DNA of 64,000 nucleotides from Hyphomicrobiales bacterium (GTDB lineage: Bacteria > Pseudomonadota > Alphaproteobacteria > Rhizobiales > Rhizobiaceae). The notes below the pieces were generated by a model that was not told where the DNA came from, made no database searches, and saw only the letters and a list, made by a program, of their open reading frames with translations. Position 1 is the stretch's first letter, and the number at the start of each line of letters is the position of its first letter. The stretch is taken from assembly GCA_900465915.1 (NCBI GenBank), contig UBKJ01000005.1, positions 124,001 through 188,000 of the forward strand, read 5' to 3'. Below, piece by piece: positions 61,572 through 64,000 of this stretch. The position numbers and the translations under genes were made by a program.

Positions 61572-62450
61572 ATGGCCAGACATTACGACCTTTCATCCAT
61601 CACCGCGCTGGTCTGCTTCGAGGCGGCGGCGCGGCGTCTGAGTTTCAAGCAGGCGGCAGGCGAGTTGAACGTCACGCCGGCCGCCGTCAGCCATCAGATG
61701 AAGGCGCTTGAAGCCGATCTGGGCTGCGCGCTGTTCACGCGGCGCAGCAAGGGCGTGGAGTTGACCGAGAAGGGGGCCTTCCTGTTCGTGGCGCTGCAAC
61801 GCGGCTTCGAGGGGATTTCCGACGCTGTCGGCCAGATACGCGGCCGCCCGGAAATCGTGGATGTGACCATCCGCTCCACCACGGCGGTCAGCGCGCTCTG
61901 GCTCACGCCGAAGATTTCGGCCTTCTGGAAGGTTCATCCCGCCATCACCGTGGCGCAGATCGTCAGCGACGTCGCCGCCGGCGCCAGCCGCTGCGACCTC
62001 AGCGTCCATTACGGCGATCCCGAAGCCGATCATGGCGAATGCCGCAAGCTGTTCCAGGACCGGATCGTGGCGCTGGGAACGCCGCGCTTCGCGGCCGAAT
62101 ATCGCATCACATCCATCGCGGATTTGCTGAAGGTCCCGCTGATCCATTCCAGCGGCGAGGAGACCGACTGGACGAAATGGTCCGATTGGTTCGCCGCGCT
62201 CGGCCGTCCGCCGCCGCAGGGCCGCAATTTCTACGTCAACAATTACATGATCGCGCTTCAGACCGCGCAGGACGATGTCGGCGCGGTTCTGGGATGGGAC
62301 GGGCTGGTGGTGCAATTGATGCAGGAGAAGCGGCTGGTCCAGCTTGTACCGGAAAGCATTCCCTCGCCGGCGTCGTTCTATCTCAAGATTCACCCCGGCG
62401 CGACGGCGAAAGCCCGCATGTTCGCCAACTGGCTTGGCGAGAGCGTCTAG
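61572..62450 (+). CDS. LysR-family regulator (GcvA-like)
   Basis: 292 aa with GGAAAGG upstream. Winged helix (SITALVCFEAAARRLSFKQAAGELNVTPAAVSHQMKALE split) and effector domain (VTIRSTTAVSALWLTPKISAFWKVHP). Close relatives regulate amino acid and betaine genes. It is divergent from the Rieske operon and the palindrome at 61498 is its likely site, giving an activator that also limits its own expression. Confidence 0.9.
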   Translation: MARHYDLSSITALVCFEAAARRLSFKQAAGELNVTPAAVSHQMKALEADLGCALFTRRSKGVELTEKGAFLFVALQRGFEGISDAVGQIRGRPEIVDVTIRSTTAVSALWLTPKISAFWKVHPAITVAQIVSDVAAGASRCDLSVHYGDPEADHGECRKLFQDRIVALGTPRFAAEYRITSIADLLKVPLIHSSGEETDWTKWSDWFAALGRPPPQGRNFYVNNYMIALQTAQDDVGAVLGWDGLVVQLMQEKRLVQLVPESIPSPASFYLKIHPGATAKARMFANWLGESV

Positions 62451-62544
62451 CGACAAGGCTGTCGCGCGGCGCGTCCGCTGCGGTAGGGCGCGTATTTTCA
62501 GGCGTTCGCCAGCTCTTTTCGTTGAAGTTGAAAGCGCTACGCCC

Positions 62545-64000
62545 TCAAAACAACGTCAATCCGAGGACGAGCACCAGCAGCAGCCCGATCAGGCTCAGAT
62601 AGAAGTTCAGGTGTCCCGATTGCAGCAGCCGGAGTCTTTTGGAGAGTCTTTGCACGAGCTGGACGGCGGGCTGGAACAGCAGCGGCCCGAAGATCGGGGC
62701 GACGTCGTGCTCGAAGACCAGTTTTCGGATGAAATAGCCGCCGGCGTCGGCGTCCCGTTCGGTGTCGGCGGTGGGGCGGTAGACGAAGCTGTAGAAGGTG
62801 CGCATGGCGTTGGAGAAGGACAGCGCGGTGGTGGAGGCCCGCGCCGGGTCGGGCGCGAGGCCGCCATACCATACGCGCGCGCGCCGTATCGCGCGCCGCT
62901 TGCTTCCCAGGATTAGGGCGATCGGGATCAGCGCCAGCAAGGGCATGACGACGATCAGCAGGCTCGGCGCGATGAAGGCGAATTTGGCGGTGAGGGGAAC
63001 GAGCAGCGGCCCGTCATGCATGTGCGTCGCCACCGATGCGCCGAGCGGCGGCGAGGGAACCGCCGTCAGCGCGTCGAGCCAGAAAGGCGCTCCGGCCCCG
63101 AGGGCGAGCACGGCCAGGCCCAGCACGCCGACCGCCGCCGCATGGGGCCGGCCGATGGGGGCCGGGCGCCGCGGATCGCGCGACAGGACGCCGAGGCCGA
63201 TCAGCTTCACGAAGGTCGCGAAGGCGATGGCGGCGGTCAGCGCCAGGCCGCCGCCGGTGAGGACCAGAACCAGACGGCCGCCGAGATTGGGCAGGTGGAA
63301 GCCCTGGAAGACGGTCTGGAACACGAACCATTCGCTTACGAAGCCGGCGGTGGGCGGCATCGCCGCCAGGCTCATTCCGGCGAACAGCGCGCCGGCGCCG
63401 AAGAACCAGTGGCTCCCCGCGCCGCCATAGGCGATGCGGTAGCCGCCGTTGGCCTTGCGCAACCCGTCGGCGGCGAGGAACAGCGCGCCCTTGGCGAGGG
63501 CGTGGCCGGCGAGGTGCAGCAGCGCCACCGTCCAGGCGAGCGCCGCCAGCTCAGTGAGCGCATAGGCGCGGAACAGCATCGCCGCGCCGAGGGCGACCAC
63601 GGCGATGGAGGCGTTCTCGGCCGAGGAAAAGCTGAGCAGCCGTCGCCAGTCGTCCTGCTGGAAGGCGTAGAGGATGGTGAGGATGGCGCTGCAGGTTCCG
63701 ACCGCGACGACGACGATGGCGAGGATGGGCGCGGCGCCGTCCGGGACGATCGGCAGCCAGTCGGTCAGCGCCCGCGCCAGCGCGAAGAAGGCCGCGTTGA
63801 GCACCACCCCTGACATGATCGCGCCCGAAGCGCCGCTGCCGCTGCCATAGGCGCCGGGGAACCATTCGTAGAAGGGCAGGAGCCCGAGCTTGGCGCCGAA
63901 GCCGGCGAGAAGCAGGAGGCCGACGAAGACTTGCGTCGCCGGCGAGAGGCTGGCCGCGCCGGCGTCGAAGGCCGCGAATTGCAGGCTCGACGCATACAGG
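62545..64000 (-). CDS. Proton-translocating membrane subunit (HyfB/NuoL-like, Proton_antipo_M), cut by window edge
   Basis: The frame is open to the right edge (first codon 63999), giving 484 residues of a longer protein. Conserved antiporter-like segments: FGAKLGLLPFYEWFPGAYG and later the discontinuous-helix region LHLAGHALAKGALFLAADGLRKA, then FAGMSLAAMPPTAGFVSEWFVF. It has more than ten membrane helices and ends with a C-terminal helix pair (HLNFYLSLIGLLLVLVLGL). It belongs to hydrogenase-4/formate-hydrogenlyase or complex I antiporter subunits. The partner genes would be to the right of the window. Confidence 0.88.
   Translation of the reverse strand, partial: LYASSLQFAAFDAGAASLSPATQVFVGLLLLAGFGAKLGLLPFYEWFPGAYGSGSGASGAIMSGVVLNAAFFALARALTDWLPIVPDGAAPILAIVVVAVGTCSAILTILYAFQQDDWRRLLSFSSAENASIAVVALGAAMLFRAYALTELAALAWTVALLHLAGHALAKGALFLAADGLRKANGGYRIAYGGAGSHWFFGAGALFAGMSLAAMPPTAGFVSEWFVFQTVFQGFHLPNLGGRLVLVLTGGGLALTAAIAFATFVKLIGLGVLSRDPRRPAPIGRPHAAAVGVLGLAVLALGAGAPFWLDALTAVPSPPLGASVATHMHDGPLLVPLTAKFAFIAPSLLIVVMPLLALIPIALILGSKRRAIRRARVWYGGLAPDPARASTTALSFSNAMRTFYSFVYRPTADTERDADAGGYFIRKLVFEHDVAPIFGPLLFQPAVQLVQRLSKRLRLLQSGHLNFYLSLIGLLLVLVLGLTLF

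Overview
This window is high-GC, densely packed chromosomal DNA that fits an alphaproteobacterium of the order Hyphomicrobiales (Rhizobiales). The pointers are a DUF982 protein, a DUF930 protein, many ABC-transporter catabolic loci each with its own regulator, GcvA-like LysR regulators and a Zur-type operator of alphaproteobacterial form. No rRNA, tRNA, CRISPR array, transposase or phage gene was found. Both ends cut through a gene: shikimate dehydrogenase on the left, and a proton-translocating (hydrogenase-4/complex I-like) membrane subunit on the right.

Layout. 1-12 kb: aroE end, a large glycine-rich autotransporter, a 7TMR-DISM sensor kinase divergent from its OmpR-type regulator, a DsbA-like protein, an unknown membrane protein, a PAP2 acid phosphatase, and zinT behind a Zur-box palindrome. 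12-21 kb: a regulated amino-sugar or Amadori-type catabolic locus (SIS protein, ROK kinase, GntR/UTRA regulator, GMC oxidoreductase) divergent from a complete carbohydrate ABC transporter. A nearly identical 30-bp element lies before the regulator gene and in the divergent promoter. 21-32 kb: an RpiR-controlled nitrogen-compound locus (isochorismatase-family hydrolase, glutamine-synthetase-like ligase, N-formylglutamate amidohydrolase, class III aminotransferase) divergent from a Liv-type transporter whose permease and ATPase are fused, followed by a convergent alpha/beta hydrolase gene. 32-37 kb: DUF982, a LacI regulator with a perfect 20-bp operator and an SDR, two small possibly paralogous proteins, and a TonB-like DUF930 protein.

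37-46 kb: GtrA, an ArnC-like glycosyltransferase, a YdjC/NaxD-like deacetylase and an ArnT-like transferase in one operon, convergent with a PmrAB/QseBC-like two-component system. This gene set resembles those that add an amino sugar to lipid A. A second two-component system, a four-repeat membrane protein (COG4705-like), a small secreted protein and a PepSY protein follow. 46-51 kb: an iron-uptake operon efeU-efeO-efeB plus a fourth gene for a cupredoxin-less EfeO (EfeM type). 51-62.5 kb: catabolic islands comprising LysR / enolase-superfamily enzyme / ketimine reductase; FCD-GntR / IlvD-Edd dehydratase; and a two-component Rieske demethylase with two SDRs under a divergent LysR.

Most regulators here have a readable palindrome in the adjacent promoter. 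That makes the window rich in regulator-operator-pathway hypotheses. The least explained parts are the substrates of the 12-31 kb supercluster and of the Rieske operon, and the role of the lipid A-type cassette.
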